Source of the DNA: JAWXCB01 sp034440455
GTDB lineage: Bacteria > Bacteroidota > Bacteroidia > Chitinophagales > CAIOSU01
Length of the DNA stretch: 61,334 bases
Direction of reading: 5' to 3'
Assembly (NCBI GenBank): GCA_034440455.1
Contig: JAWXCB010000046.1
Span: 1 to 61,334, forward strand
Shown here piece after piece: positions 24,006 to 32,614 of the stretch (position 1 is the stretch's first letter; each line of letters opens with the position of its first letter). The translations under genes were made by a program, and so were the position numbers. The notes beneath the pieces are model-generated. The model saw nothing but the letters and a program-made list of their open reading frames with translations. It ran no database searches and had not been told where the DNA came from.

Positions 24006-24254
24006 ATGTCAATTACCGCGGTCAAAAAGAAATTTCATAAGCTGATTGATGAAATTGAGGACGAAAAGAGATTAAATGGTTATTATAAAATCGTTGATTC
24101 GTGGACGAATCAAAAAGACGGCAGCCTTTGGAAGCGTTTAAGCGAAGAAGAAAAAAAGGAACTCATCGCGGCAGATGAAGAAAGTGTAAATCCCAAGAAT
24201 CTTATTCGCCATGAGAAGATGGTGAAAAAGTATAGGAAATGGCTAAAGAAGTAA
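24006..24254 (+). CDS. Putative antitoxin of a ParE-type module
   Basis: The 82-residue protein is highly charged, mostly helical, and overlaps the next gene by 16 nt, the usual antitoxin-toxin arrangement. The N-terminal KKKFHKLIDEIEDEKRLNGYYKIVDSW half looks like a dimerisation helix and the KKYRKWLKK end like a basic tail. It matches small unnamed antitoxins preceding ParE/RelE-like toxins. Its toxin carries a frameshift, so it may be an orphan antitoxin now. Confidence 0.6.
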   Translation: MSITAVKKKFHKLIDEIEDEKRLNGYYKIVDSWTNQKDGSLWKRLSEEEKKELIAADEESVNPKNLIRHEKMVKKYRKWLKK

Positions 24255-24527
24255 TCTGGACAAAAAGAGCAAGCCGTTCTTTTGAAAAAGTCATTGATTA
24301 TCTGGATGTCGAATGGAATGAAAAAGTAAAAGCCGAATTTATTGTACGCACCTTTGAGGGAATTGAAATAATTTCTGAATTTCCTGAAATTGGAACATCG
24401 GGAAAGAAATATTCGAGGATTCTTAATAACAAAACATAACCGCATTTTTTATAAGCATCGTGAGGAGAGCATTATAATTCTGAATGTTTTTGATGTGCGT
24501 CAAAATCCTGAGAAAAAGAAATTTTGA
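24239..24527 (+). pseudogene. ParE/RelE-like toxin with a frameshift
   Basis: The first part encodes a ParE-type toxin (MAKEVIWTKRASRSFEK, then GIEIISEFPEIGTSGKKYSRIL) and stops after 66 residues. In the next frame, the expected end continues immediately: KHNRIFYKHREES, then IIILNVFDVRQNPEKKKF and a stop at 24525-24527, the usual end of the family. One extra A near 24425 (CTTAATAAC instead of CTTATAAC) explains the shift. So the toxin is inactive, or a base-calling error hides an intact one. Kept here as one broken gene. Confidence 0.8.
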
Positions 24528-24529
24528 GA

Positions 24530-26158
24530 ATGTACGCTGCTTCCATTTACGACTACATCATCATTGGCTCCGGTTTTGGAGGCAGCGTTTCTGCAATGCG
24601 CCTTTCAGAGAAAGGGTATTCGGTGCTGGTGTTGGAAAAAGGGAAACGCTATGCGGCAAAAGATTTTCCGAAAACAAATTGGAACATCCGCAAATATTTG
24701 TGGATGCCGTTAGTGAAATGTTTTGGTATTCAGAAACTCACGTTTTTTAAAGAAGTGTTTGTCATCAGCGGGGTAGGAGTGGGTGGTGGCAGTCTTGTGT
24801 ATGCCAATACGCACATGCTGCCGGATGATGCGTTTTTTATTAATCCTTCGTGGGCGCGGTTTAATGATTGGAAGAAAATTTTGATGCCGTTTTATGAACG
24901 CGCGAAGTTCATGCTCGGTACCACGCCCTATCACAAACACAATGAAGAAGACGACATTCTGCGCGAAGTGGCGCGTGATATGGGCAAGGAAAGTTCTTAC
25001 GGCAATGTGAATGTTGGCGTTTACTTTGGCGACACCACAAAAGAAGTTGACCCTTACTTTAATGGTTTGGGACCTAAACGCAAAGGATGTACCGAATGCG
25101 CGGGCTGCATGGTGGGATGCAGGCACAACGCAAAGAACACGCTTGATAAAAACTATTTGTGGTTCGCTGAAAAATTCGGAGCAAAGGTGGAAGCTGAAAC
25201 TGTTGTAACGAAAATTGAATTCAAAGACGACCTCTATCATATCCACACGCAGTCAAGCACTTCATGGTTTGGTCGCAACAAGCGGGTCTTTAAATCGAAA
25301 GGTTTGGTGGTGAGCGGTGGCGTTCTCGGCACAATGGAGTTGCTGCTGAAGCAGAAGTATGAATTGAAGACAATGGCAAACCTTTCCGATAAACTCGGCT
25401 TCACCGTGCGCACCAATTCCGAATCGTTGTGTGGCGTGTTGTCAAAAGATAAAAAACTGAATCACGGAGTTGCCATCACAAGTATTTTCAATCCGGATGA
25501 ACATACGCATATTGAAGTGGTGAAATATCCTGATCACAGTGATTCGATGTTTCGCCTCGCCACGCTTGCCACAGGACCGGGAACGCCAGTGGTGCGCACA
25601 GCAAAACTGGTTGGTAATATTTTATCTAATCCGTTTACTTACTTGCGGGCAAATCTAAAACTCAATATTGCGCGCAACTCGATTATTCTGCTCGTAATGC
25701 AATCGCTTGATAATTCAATGAAGATGGTGTGGAAGAAAGGCTGGTTTGGCAGCGGAATGTCGCTTGATAACAAAGGGCAAGACCGCGTTCCCGCTTACAT
25801 CGAAACAGGACAGCAGGTGATGCACCGCTACGCGGAAAAAGTGAACGGTGTCGCTATGAACGCCATGACAGAAATTGTCTTCAATATGTCAACGACCGCA
25901 CATATTCTTGGCGGATGTCCGATGGGAGAAACAGCAAATGAAGGCGTCATCAACGATAAATTTCAAGTACATGGCTATCCGAATATGTACATTCTTGACG
26001 GCTCGGTGATACAAGGAAATCTTGGAGTAAATCCAAGTCTTACGATTACTGCATTGAGTGAATATGCGATGGAACAAATTTCTGTGAAAGAAGGACACAG
26101 TGGAAAAACGCTTGACCTGCTGCTGCGCGAGCAAACAACGCAGCATGTGAGCGGGTAA
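24530..26158 (+). CDS. GMC-family oxidoreductase
   Basis: A flavin oxidoreductase of 542 residues from ATG 24530; a TTG two codons upstream is possible but adds nothing. IIIGSGFGGSVSAMRLSEKG at the N-terminus binds FAD. Around residue 185 lies GCTECAGCMVGCRHNAKNT, four cysteines in C-x2-C-x2-C-x3-C spacing, known in the cholesterol-oxidase-like branch. The C-terminus HILGGCPMGE...GVNPSLTITALSE is the usual FAD/substrate end. Likely substrates are alcohols, possibly sterol-like or cyclic. It starts immediately after the broken toxin; there is no operon partner. Confidence 0.9.
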   Translation: MYAASIYDYIIIGSGFGGSVSAMRLSEKGYSVLVLEKGKRYAAKDFPKTNWNIRKYLWMPLVKCFGIQKLTFFKEVFVISGVGVGGGSLVYANTHMLPDDAFFINPSWARFNDWKKILMPFYERAKFMLGTTPYHKHNEEDDILREVARDMGKESSYGNVNVGVYFGDTTKEVDPYFNGLGPKRKGCTECAGCMVGCRHNAKNTLDKNYLWFAEKFGAKVEAETVVTKIEFKDDLYHIHTQSSTSWFGRNKRVFKSKGLVVSGGVLGTMELLLKQKYELKTMANLSDKLGFTVRTNSESLCGVLSKDKKLNHGVAITSIFNPDEHTHIEVVKYPDHSDSMFRLATLATGPGTPVVRTAKLVGNILSNPFTYLRANLKLNIARNSIILLVMQSLDNSMKMVWKKGWFGSGMSLDNKGQDRVPAYIETGQQVMHRYAEKVNGVAMNAMTEIVFNMSTTAHILGGCPMGETANEGVINDKFQVHGYPNMYILDGSVIQGNLGVNPSLTITALSEYAMEQISVKEGHSGKTLDLLLREQTTQHVSG

Positions 26159-26243
26159 TCTTAGCGCGTAAGTTTTCTTGTTCATCTTTTCGGGTAAATA
26201 TTTTTTTATTTTGGCGAATTAATTAACCTAAAATCAAATTACC

Positions 26244-26573
26244 ATGAAAACATTTTTTCTTTCAACCCTGATTGTTATCTCGCTCGTTTTTGGATTCACT
26301 TCTTGCGGTGATGACGACAATGGCGGTGGTCCCTGTTCGGCAGCTTGGGCTTCTGAAGTGTCAGATGAAATTAATACGCTAACAGCAGCAGCTCAGGCGT
26401 ATGGAGTAAGTCCCTCAACTACTACTTGCAATGCATATAAAGATGCAGCGCAAGATTATGTTGACGCATTAGAATCCTACAGAGGATGTTCCACGCTAAC
26501 CGGCACATCACGCACCGACTGGGAAAACGCTATTGCCTCTGCGCAGGCGTCAGTTGATGCTATTTCTTGTTGA
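26244..26573 (+). CDS. Small cysteine-containing lipoprotein
   Basis: The 109-residue protein has a lipobox ending in TSC (Cys21) and an acidic, Gly-rich linker (DDDNGGG) that would keep it at the membrane surface. The mature part is largely helical with cysteines near 30, 60, 82 and 109, which could form disulfides. Upstream, TATTTTGG at 26208-26215 approximates a -7 box. A terminator follows at 26592. Function unknown. Confidence 0.75.
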   Translation: MKTFFLSTLIVISLVFGFTSCGDDDNGGGPCSAAWASEVSDEINTLTAAAQAYGVSPSTTTCNAYKDAAQDYVDALESYRGCSTLTGTSRTDWENAIASAQASVDAISC

Positions 26574-26591
26574 GCGTTCCAAATATTATTT

Positions 26592-26629
26592 AACAGCCAA
26601 CCTGCCAGCGGGGGTGGCTGTTATTTTTT
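26592..26629 (+). terminator. Terminator after the small lipoprotein gene
   Basis: AACAGCCA (26592-26599) pairs perfectly with TGGCTGTT (26615-26622) and is followed by ATTTTTTA. It sits between the convergent lipoprotein and bioA genes. Confidence 0.8.
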
Positions 26630-26649
26630 ACGAGCAGATATTGGTAAGG

Positions 26650-27975
26650 CTACGAGAGAAGCGAATCAGCAAAGCGGCTAATCTCGGCATACACAAACGC
26701 TAACTCATTTTCAGTAATGCAATAAGGCGGCATTACATAAATCGTATTTCCAAGCGGGCGCAATAAGATTCCCCGTTCAATAAAGAAATCATAAATCCGT
26801 GCGCGCTCTTTATTTAGATAAGAGGTGGCGTCCTTTGTTTTTAAATCAAATGCGAGGATAGTTCCCCGTGTGCGCACGTTTTCAATCTTTGGATTCCGCA
26901 CAAGCTTCTTTGCAAATGCAACATGGCGCGACTGTATTCTTTTCAGCGATTGTTTGAATCCTTTTTTCTCCACCAAATCCAAGCTTGCGTTTGCGGCAGC
27001 ACAGGCGAGCGGATTCGCGGTGTAGGAATGTCCGTGAAAGAAAGTCTTCGCGCGGTCATCACTATAGAAAGCCTGATAAATTTCTTCGGTGCAAACGGTT
27101 AATCCCAAGGGCATGAAGCCGCCTGTGATTCCTTTTGAAAGACAAATGATGTCGGGTTGGTTTTCTAAGTATTCTGTTGCGAACAGTTTTCCGGTTCTTC
27201 CGAATCCTGTCATCACTTCATCGGCAATAGTGAGGATGTTATTTTTTCTGCAAATAGAAATCATCTTATCCAGTGGCTCGGCATCATACATCAACATGCC
27301 GCCTGCGCCCAGCACGAGTGGTTCAAAGAGGAAACAGGAAGTCTGCGAGTTGCGAGTTGCGGGTTGCGAGTCGTTGGGGATTGGTTGCCTTCTGCCACTG
27401 CCTATTGCCGCTTTCAACTGCTCAATGGATTGTTTTTCTTTTCCCGGCAAAGGAGGCTCAATATGAATTACATCAAATAACAAAGAGGTAAAGGGATTTG
27501 TGAAAATGCCCCGTCCGCTTGCCGACATTGCTCCGAACGTATCGCCATGATAGCCGTCTTTGAAAGTGATAATTTTTGTTTTTTGAATTCCTTTGTTGTG
27601 CCAGTATTGAATCGCCATCTTCAGCGCCACTTCGACAGCGGTGGAGCCATTGTCGGAGTAAAACACTTTTGCATAATCTCCGGGTAGCAGGCGCACGATT
27701 CTTTCCGCAAGGCGAACTGCCGGCTCATGCGTAAACCCCGCGAAGATGACCTGCTCTAATTGCTTCGCCTGTTCTGCTATTTTCTTTGCGATGTAAGGAT
27801 GCGCGTGTCCATGAATATTCACCCACCAGGATGAAATCGCATCGAGATATTTTTTTCCATTTTCATCAGTCAGCCATGCGCCCTTTCCTTTCACAACTGG
27901 AATGGGCGAACGCTCGGTTTTTGCCTGCGTGTAAGGATGCCAGATATACTGCTTGTCGCGCTCGGTTAATTTCAT
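26650..27975 (-). CDS. bioA: Adenosylmethionine-8-amino-7-oxononanoate aminotransferase with an internal insert
   Basis: BioA makes 7,8-diaminopelargonate in biotin synthesis using S-adenosylmethionine as amino donor. WHPYTQ (12-17), the DNGSTAVEVALKMA region (108-121) and the PLP lysine K281 in LSKGITGG identify it, and 441 residues fit the family plus an insert. Residues about 192-212 (GSGRRQPIPNDSQPATRNSQT) have no counterpart I know of in BioA and are encoded by DNA of the intergenic word-repeat type (27340-27402). The insert lies between conserved blocks and keeps the frame. No other biotin gene is visible here. Confidence 0.93.
   Translation of the reverse strand: MKLTERDKQYIWHPYTQAKTERSPIPVVKGKGAWLTDENGKKYLDAISSWWVNIHGHAHPYIAKKIAEQAKQLEQVIFAGFTHEPAVRLAERIVRLLPGDYAKVFYSDNGSTAVEVALKMAIQYWHNKGIQKTKIITFKDGYHGDTFGAMSASGRGIFTNPFTSLLFDVIHIEPPLPGKEKQSIEQLKAAIGSGRRQPIPNDSQPATRNSQTSCFLFEPLVLGAGGMLMYDAEPLDKMISICRKNNILTIADEVMTGFGRTGKLFATEYLENQPDIICLSKGITGGFMPLGLTVCTEEIYQAFYSDDRAKTFFHGHSYTANPLACAAANASLDLVEKKGFKQSLKRIQSRHVAFAKKLVRNPKIENVRTRGTILAFDLKTKDATSYLNKERARIYDFFIERGILLRPLGNTIYVMPPYCITENELAFVYAEISRFADSLLS
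27340..27402 (-). repeat. Word-repeat DNA inserted in bioA
   Basis: On the - strand the segment reads ...CAACGACTCGCAACCCGCAACTCGCAACTCGCAG..., with the word 'ACTCGCAAC' repeated, as well as GGCAGTGGCAGAAGGCAA. This is the style of the gaps between genes, not of coding DNA, but it is in frame here. Confidence 0.7.
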
Positions 27976-28205
27976 TGGATGAATTGACGGTCAATGTTAT
28001 CAAATAATCACTGGTCGGTGAAGCCGGAGCGATTTGTCATGAGTACGCTTCCTTTCTTCAATTTCAGCTACAAAAGTATTTCGCAAGAGTAACCTCCGCC
28101 ACCGCCTGCATGACAAAAATACTCGTGTTTGCCGAGTTTCCCTTTAAACCAACTGAGACAAATATTATCCTTTTGGATAGTGAAAAATGGTGACAAGAGG
28201 AGTAG
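27976..28205. other. Gap upstream of bioA, no gene seen
   Basis: About 230 nt separate bioA from the terminator of the next gene. I see no gene or clear promoter; the - strand around 28160 contains AATATTTG that might be part of a -7 box for bioA. Confidence 0.4.
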
Positions 28206-28249
28206 TAAAAAGCAAAACCCCCGTCAATTGACGGGGGTTTTGCTTTTTA
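28206..28249. terminator. Bidirectional terminator, perfect 44-nt palindrome
   Basis: The palindrome is centred on CAATTG at 28225-28230 with arms AAAGCAAAACCCCCGT/ACGGGGGTTTTGCTTT; every base pairs. It lies 18 nt past the stop of the type IX cargo gene on the - strand. Confidence 0.9.
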
Positions 28250-28266
28250 ATAGAAAAGGAGGTGGA

Positions 28267-30201
28267 TTATCTTGTCACGTTCAGTTTGCGCATCATCACT
28301 CCATCACCCAATTGGATTTTTACGAAGTAAACTCCATCAGCAAGGCTGGTGAGGTCCATTACTTTTTGCGCATTGCCTGCAACAGAAATCTGTTCTTCAA
28401 CAGCCAATTTTCCGGTTACATCATAAATGCCAACCACGCCTGTCTTGCTGTCAATGTCTTTGAAGTTTAATGTAACTAAGCCTCTTGTTGGGTTTGGATA
28501 CATTTCAACATGGCTTGATAACCATGATTCTTCAATGCCAATGCAAATATTGATTGTAACAGTTTTTGAAACAGAAGATACAGAGCAGCCAAGACTGTCA
28601 GCGCTAAGCGTAACTACATAAGGTCCTGTTGCAGTGTAAGTGTAGCTTGGGCTTTCAGCAGTAGAAATATTTCCGCTGTTATCGCCAAATGTCCAATTCC
28701 AGTCCCAGTTTGTAGTGTTTTTTGATGTATTAGTGAAATTGATTGGTACGTCTTGGCAGCCAATGTTGTTCACGAGTCCTGAGCTGAAGTTAAGAACCTG
28801 ATTTACGCCCGGAATGGTAACTGTAACCGCATCAGTAGCCGAACATCCAAAACTGTTTGTAGCGCTAATTGTATAGGTGCCGGAGCCAAGATTTGGGTTG
28901 GTGAGCGTGTTCACGCTATTGCTCCATGCGAAAGTAGCGCCTGTTACAGTGCCGCCAACAATAACAGAGTCAAGGTTTGTAGTTTGACCGCAACCAATGC
29001 TTAAATCAAGGTCGTTGATACTAACAGAAATTGCGTTAACAGAAACCCGAATCGTCTTTGTAATTGTATCCGGAGTTGCGTCAATAATTGTTGCGATATA
29101 ATCAGTAGTGGAAAGAGGTGTTGCGCTTGTTGTCGGGCTAAACGGATTTGTTAACCCAGCGCTTTGAGGCTCCCATGACACCGTGTAAGGACCTGTGCCG
29201 CCTATGGGATTAACGCTCAAGCTAACTGTTTCGCCCGGGCAGATTGAATTATCAGAAGCGGTGATTTCAGATGTAAGCGCAGGGTCAATAGTCAGGTAAG
29301 CAGTAAAAGCAAAGTTTTGAATTGGGAATTCTTCACATTCTTCAGGTTCGCCAACTACGCCATTGCCATTGCAGTTATAAGCGATTCCATTGATGCCTGT
29401 GAGATTGGTTTGACCAGCCCATGCAATCATTCTCCACAAGCTGTTTAATTCAAATACCGAGGGGTAAGCAAAACATGCGCCACCGCAACGGTCGCCATAT
29501 CCGGCAAGCACGGTGAATGTGTGATTAGCAGTGTCGCCATAAAAGTGGATGCCTACTAAAAACCTGTTATTTGGATAAGTGAGTTGCAAATCTGGATAAA
29601 TCATGAGCATTCCGAGCTGAGCGGGTCCGGGGGTAAGTGAAGTATTAGTGATAATTAAGGTGTCATATAAAACGGTATTTACAATTACTTCTTGCCCGTT
29701 TACCTGAAGCCCTAAAGCACCCTGCCATGCATAGACGCTTACCTCCACAGTATCAAATGTACCCTCAGTATTCTCATGCGTAACTAACAACTGAATGCTA
29801 TCAACTGTAACCGGGGTAGAACTGCGCGGATAACCCACTAAGTTATTTGCGTCATAAAGCGTATCAACTGCTACAACTCCCCATGATAACGCAAAGCGGT
29901 TTGTATCGTTTTCATCGTAATTGGAATTCAAATCCCAGATGAAGCGCTCGTAAACTTTGTTTTCGTCAACGGTAACAATTTCATCCACCGCATCATAATC
30001 CACGATAATTTGCTGAACTGCCCTGCTGCCGCTGTTTGCAGGCATCCTGTTGCCTTTCAATGCGTCAACCTGAGCCTTGTCAATCGCCTTCATGCCTGCG
30101 GGAACGCGGCTGGGGCTGATAGCAGTTTTTTGAAATGGCGTTTGCCCGAACACGCTCAGGCTGATAACCATGATAACCAATGTTGTAATGATGTTTCTCA
30201 T
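28267..30201 (-). CDS. Type IX secretion cargo with PKD domain
   Basis: This 644-residue protein has a signal peptide (cleavage near VFGQ, about residue 20) and ends with a type A sorting domain: MYPNPTRGLVTLNF...GKLAVEEQ...DGVYFVKIQLGDGVMMRKLNVTR, about residues 565-644. A PKD domain precedes it (FTNTSKNTTNWDWNWTFGDNSG), and earlier beta-sandwich, adhesin-like repeats begin VSLSVNPIGGTGPYTVSW. The N-terminal part (to about 290) has no motif I recognise. The type IX system should secrete it and trim the C-terminal domain, giving a surface-attached or free protein, perhaps an adhesin. Confidence 0.9.
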   Translation of the reverse strand: MRNIITTLVIMVISLSVFGQTPFQKTAISPSRVPAGMKAIDKAQVDALKGNRMPANSGSRAVQQIIVDYDAVDEIVTVDENKVYERFIWDLNSNYDENDTNRFALSWGVVAVDTLYDANNLVGYPRSSTPVTVDSIQLLVTHENTEGTFDTVEVSVYAWQGALGLQVNGQEVIVNTVLYDTLIITNTSLTPGPAQLGMLMIYPDLQLTYPNNRFLVGIHFYGDTANHTFTVLAGYGDRCGGACFAYPSVFELNSLWRMIAWAGQTNLTGINGIAYNCNGNGVVGEPEECEEFPIQNFAFTAYLTIDPALTSEITASDNSICPGETVSLSVNPIGGTGPYTVSWEPQSAGLTNPFSPTTSATPLSTTDYIATIIDATPDTITKTIRVSVNAISVSINDLDLSIGCGQTTNLDSVIVGGTVTGATFAWSNSVNTLTNPNLGSGTYTISATNSFGCSATDAVTVTIPGVNQVLNFSSGLVNNIGCQDVPINFTNTSKNTTNWDWNWTFGDNSGNISTAESPSYTYTATGPYVVTLSADSLGCSVSSVSKTVTINICIGIEESWLSSHVEMYPNPTRGLVTLNFKDIDSKTGVVGIYDVTGKLAVEEQISVAGNAQKVMDLTSLADGVYFVKIQLGDGVMMRKLNVTR

Positions 30202-30358
30202 GACTGTTTTTTGTTTATAAAAATTTTAGAGTTGTTTTGAGGGGTGTAAAAATAAACTATTCACTTGTTTTTCAAAACTGTTGCAATAATTTATTCCTAA
30301 CACTCCGTTAATAGTAGGATTGACTGTATAAAAGGCGAAAAGGATGCACGGCTGATTG

Positions 30359-30937
30359 TCAGGATTGTGTCATGCCTTTTTCAAAGCAGTTGCGGCAACG
30401 CGCTTCATACACATCTTTTTCGCCAATCACCACCGTATCTTTTGATGCCACCTTGCGATAAGAGCGCGAGGCGATGTTGCCGCACACCACGCAAATGGCG
30501 TGGAGTTTTGTGATATATTCAGAAGTGGCAAGCAGTTGGGGCATCGGTCCGAAGGGCTGCCCTTTGAAATCTAAATCAAGTCCTGCGATAATCACGCGGG
30601 AACCTTTCAGCGCGAGCTGTTCACACACATCCGGCAGTTGCGCATCGAAAAACTGCGCTTCGTCAATTGCAATTACTTCTGTATCACCTGCAAGCGAAAT
30701 GATTTCAGAAGAATGATTTGTGGTAATTGCTGTGATGGCGTTTTTATCGTGCGAAGTAATATTCGTTTCGTGATACCGCTTATCAATTGTCGGCTTGAAA
30801 ATTTTCACTGACTTGTTGGCAATCGTTGCCCTGCGGATTCTGCGAAGCAGTTCTTCCGTTTTGCCGGAAAACATCGAGCCGCAAATTACTTCTATCCAGC
30901 CTTTTTTTGATGCTTCGATATGTGGTTCGATGAACAT
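30359..30937 (-). CDS. tdk: Thymidine kinase
   Basis: Tdk phosphorylates thymidine for salvage. The 192-residue protein has the P-loop GSMFSGKT (residues 20-27), the DEAQFF motif with the catalytic glutamate, and two zinc-binding pairs, CVVCG and CRNC, near the C-terminus. These are the hallmarks of type II thymidine kinases. The ATG at 30937 yields MFIEPHIEASKKGW, appropriate for the Bacteroidota forms. Confidence 0.96.
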   Translation of the reverse strand: MFIEPHIEASKKGWIEVICGSMFSGKTEELLRRIRRATIANKSVKIFKPTIDKRYHETNITSHDKNAITAITTNHSSEIISLAGDTEVIAIDEAQFFDAQLPDVCEQLALKGSRVIIAGLDLDFKGQPFGPMPQLLATSEYITKLHAICVVCGNIASRSYRKVASKDTVVIGEKDVYEARCRNCFEKGMTQS

Positions 30938-30954
30938 TGTGCGTTTGGTGTAGT

Positions 30955-31030
30955 TGTCATTGCGGATTTATGCTGCAATCCCCTGCTTACTTTTAATGAG
31001 GAGATGCCGGAACGAGTCCGGCATGACAAC
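30955..31030. repeat. Short dispersed hairpin repeats between tdk and the next gene
   Basis: GTCATTGCGGATTTATGCTGCAATCCCCT resembles a degraded family A arm, and GATGCCGGAACGAGTCCGGCATGAC (31003-31027) is a hairpin of a separate repeat type. An in-frame ORF reads through from 30920 but the sequence is repeat, not coding. Confidence 0.6.
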
Positions 31031-31072
31031 GCGGGCAAGCCGAAAAAACTAAATTTGGTTTCAAATATAACT

Positions 31073-31831
31073 ATGATGGATAGAAAAGCAATTCACGCGC
31101 AAATCGCCACCCTCAGCGACAAGATTAATTATTTAAACGAACGGCTTTCGGAAGAAAAAAACCTGCATCCTGTAGAAGTGGATTTGCTTAATGGCTATGC
31201 CCGCGAGTTGCAAGACATGATAGAAAGTCTGGGAAAAGTGAAGCCTGAATTTACGGTATTGAAAAATGAAGAACCGAAAGCGGTTGTTTCTCAAGCGGAA
31301 GAAACCCCGGAGCCGGTTGCAGAACCCAGAAGAATAGAACGCGCAGTGGAAAAGAAAACGGATTTTGATGTGAAGCCTCGCCAGTTGATTCCTGAAAAGA
31401 AAGAAGCGATAAAAATTCCCGATGACACGGAAGCATTCTTAGAGGAAGAGAAAACAGTTCCTCCCTTGAAGATGCAGCCCGATGCGGAAACACCCGTGAA
31501 GAAAAAAACAACTGAAAAAACGCAGGAGAAAGAACAGGTTTCGCTGAACGAACGCTTTAAAAAAGAGACAACCGCATTAGCTGACAAGCTGAAAGGCAAA
31601 AAGAAAAGTTTGAAAGATTCATTCGATTTGAATGAGCGCTACTCGTTTATTGAAAATCTGTTTGGTGGCAGCGCTGAACAATTCAACCGCGCATTGCAAG
31701 ACCTCGGCAAATGCGGCTCGCGCGAAGAGGCGGAGCAATACATTAAGAATGCAGAAACAAAGTTTGCTTGGAGCGAAAAGCCCGATTTGGCAAAACGCTT
31801 TTCAGGGCATGTGTTGGAAATGATAGGGTAA
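31073..31831 (+). CDS. Charged coiled-coil protein, unknown function
   Basis: From the ATG at 31073 (MMDRKAIHAQIATL) the protein has 252 residues. The N-terminal ~55 residues are helical with the heptad-like pattern LSDKINYLNERLSEEKNL; a long Lys/Glu/Pro-rich low-complexity linker follows (about 60-150); and a C-terminal helical domain (FDLNERYSFIENLFGGSAEQFNRAL...) resembles a domain found in many uncharacterised Bacteroidota proteins. An earlier in-frame start at 30920 lies in a repeat and is not credible. I infer a cytoplasmic structural or partner-binding role only. Confidence 0.75.
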   Translation: MMDRKAIHAQIATLSDKINYLNERLSEEKNLHPVEVDLLNGYARELQDMIESLGKVKPEFTVLKNEEPKAVVSQAEETPEPVAEPRRIERAVEKKTDFDVKPRQLIPEKKEAIKIPDDTEAFLEEEKTVPPLKMQPDAETPVKKKTTEKTQEKEQVSLNERFKKETTALADKLKGKKKSLKDSFDLNERYSFIENLFGGSAEQFNRALQDLGKCGSREEAEQYIKNAETKFAWSEKPDLAKRFSGHVLEMIG

Positions 31832-31841
31832 TGAATACAAA

Positions 31842-31937
31842 AACCGCAGAGTACGCTAAGGTTTGCGCAGAGGCTCAGGAGCATTGGTTGTATTTCTCGT
31901 TTATCTCTGCGTTTTTTTTCTCTTTCCCCTCTGCGGT
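31842..31937. repeat. Inverted 'ACCGCAGAG/CTCTGCGGT' repeat
   Basis: AACCGCAGAGTACGCTAAGG near the left and TTTCCCCTCTGCGGTTT at the right are complementary ends of a ~95-nt element. It lies directly upstream of the interrupted gene at 31988 and may have replaced its promoter and start codon. Confidence 0.6.
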
Positions 31938-31987
31938 TTCTGCATTTCTCATTTTGTTTTTTTTCATCCTGCAATTCTTCACCACAG

Positions 31988-32614
31988 TTGGAGCAACAAG
32001 CCCTTTCCGATAAATTAGATTCACTTCATGCAGAAGTAAGCGAGTTGAAAGCGCTGCTTGAAGAAAAAAAGAAAACAACAGATACGCTTCCAATTGCACA
32101 ACCGAAAGTTGATTCCGCAGTCATTGTCAAAAAGGCTGAGCAACTTCCGCTAACCGAAAAGCTAAAGCAAAAGGAAACTCCGCAGAAGCAAAAGCCAAGA
32201 ACACCGGCAAATGACACCACTTATCATTATTACACCAATGGAAAAATTTCTGTAAAAATCACCCCTTGGCAGGAGAGCAAACGTCAGCTATACTTCTATG
32301 ATTTGAAAGACGTAAAAACTTTTGAATTGGAAGATGTGCGCCACAGTTATTCTATTACAACACAATTAAAATTTCATCCGAATGGGGCGGCATCCAAAGC
32401 GGAAATTCACAACAATCCTGGCGCAAGCCGCTATTGGTAGGAAACAAAAATCACGTTTGATACAACCAACGAGCCGCTGGTAAAATACAGCCGTCAAATG
32501 CCGCCAGAGCATCTTGATTTGGAAGGAAATCTCCCTTCCTTTTGGAACAAGCAAAAACAGCAATGGGTGAAGCAGGAAATTGTGAAGGAAACCTCAACGC
32601 CCGATGGGAAATGA
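31988..32614 (+). pseudogene. Lipoprotein-like gene interrupted by an in-frame amber codon
   Basis: The reading frame runs from a TTG at 31988 for 150 residues (charged helix, then YHYYTNGKISVKITPW...), meets TAG at 32438-32440, and then continues in the same frame for 57 more codons (ETKITFDTTNEPLVKYS... LPSFWNKQKQQWVKQEI) to TGA at 32612. 'SRYW-stop-ETKITF' suggests a tyrosine codon (TAT/TAC) changed to TAG. Upstream in frame lies LHFSFCFFSSCNSSP, which resembles a lipobox, but no ATG or GTG precedes it. So the gene appears to have lost its start to a repeat and gained a stop. The last 21 nt overlap waaA. Confidence 0.7.

Noticed and set aside
30920..31072. N-terminal extension of the coiled-coil protein
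   Set aside because: The extension crosses hairpin repeats and the tdk start; the ATG at 31073 gives a plausible N-terminus.
31988..32614. Use of a recoded genetic code (TAG as an amino acid)
   Set aside because: Other intact genes here end in TAG at conserved positions, so a general recoding is unlikely; decay or a base error is simpler.
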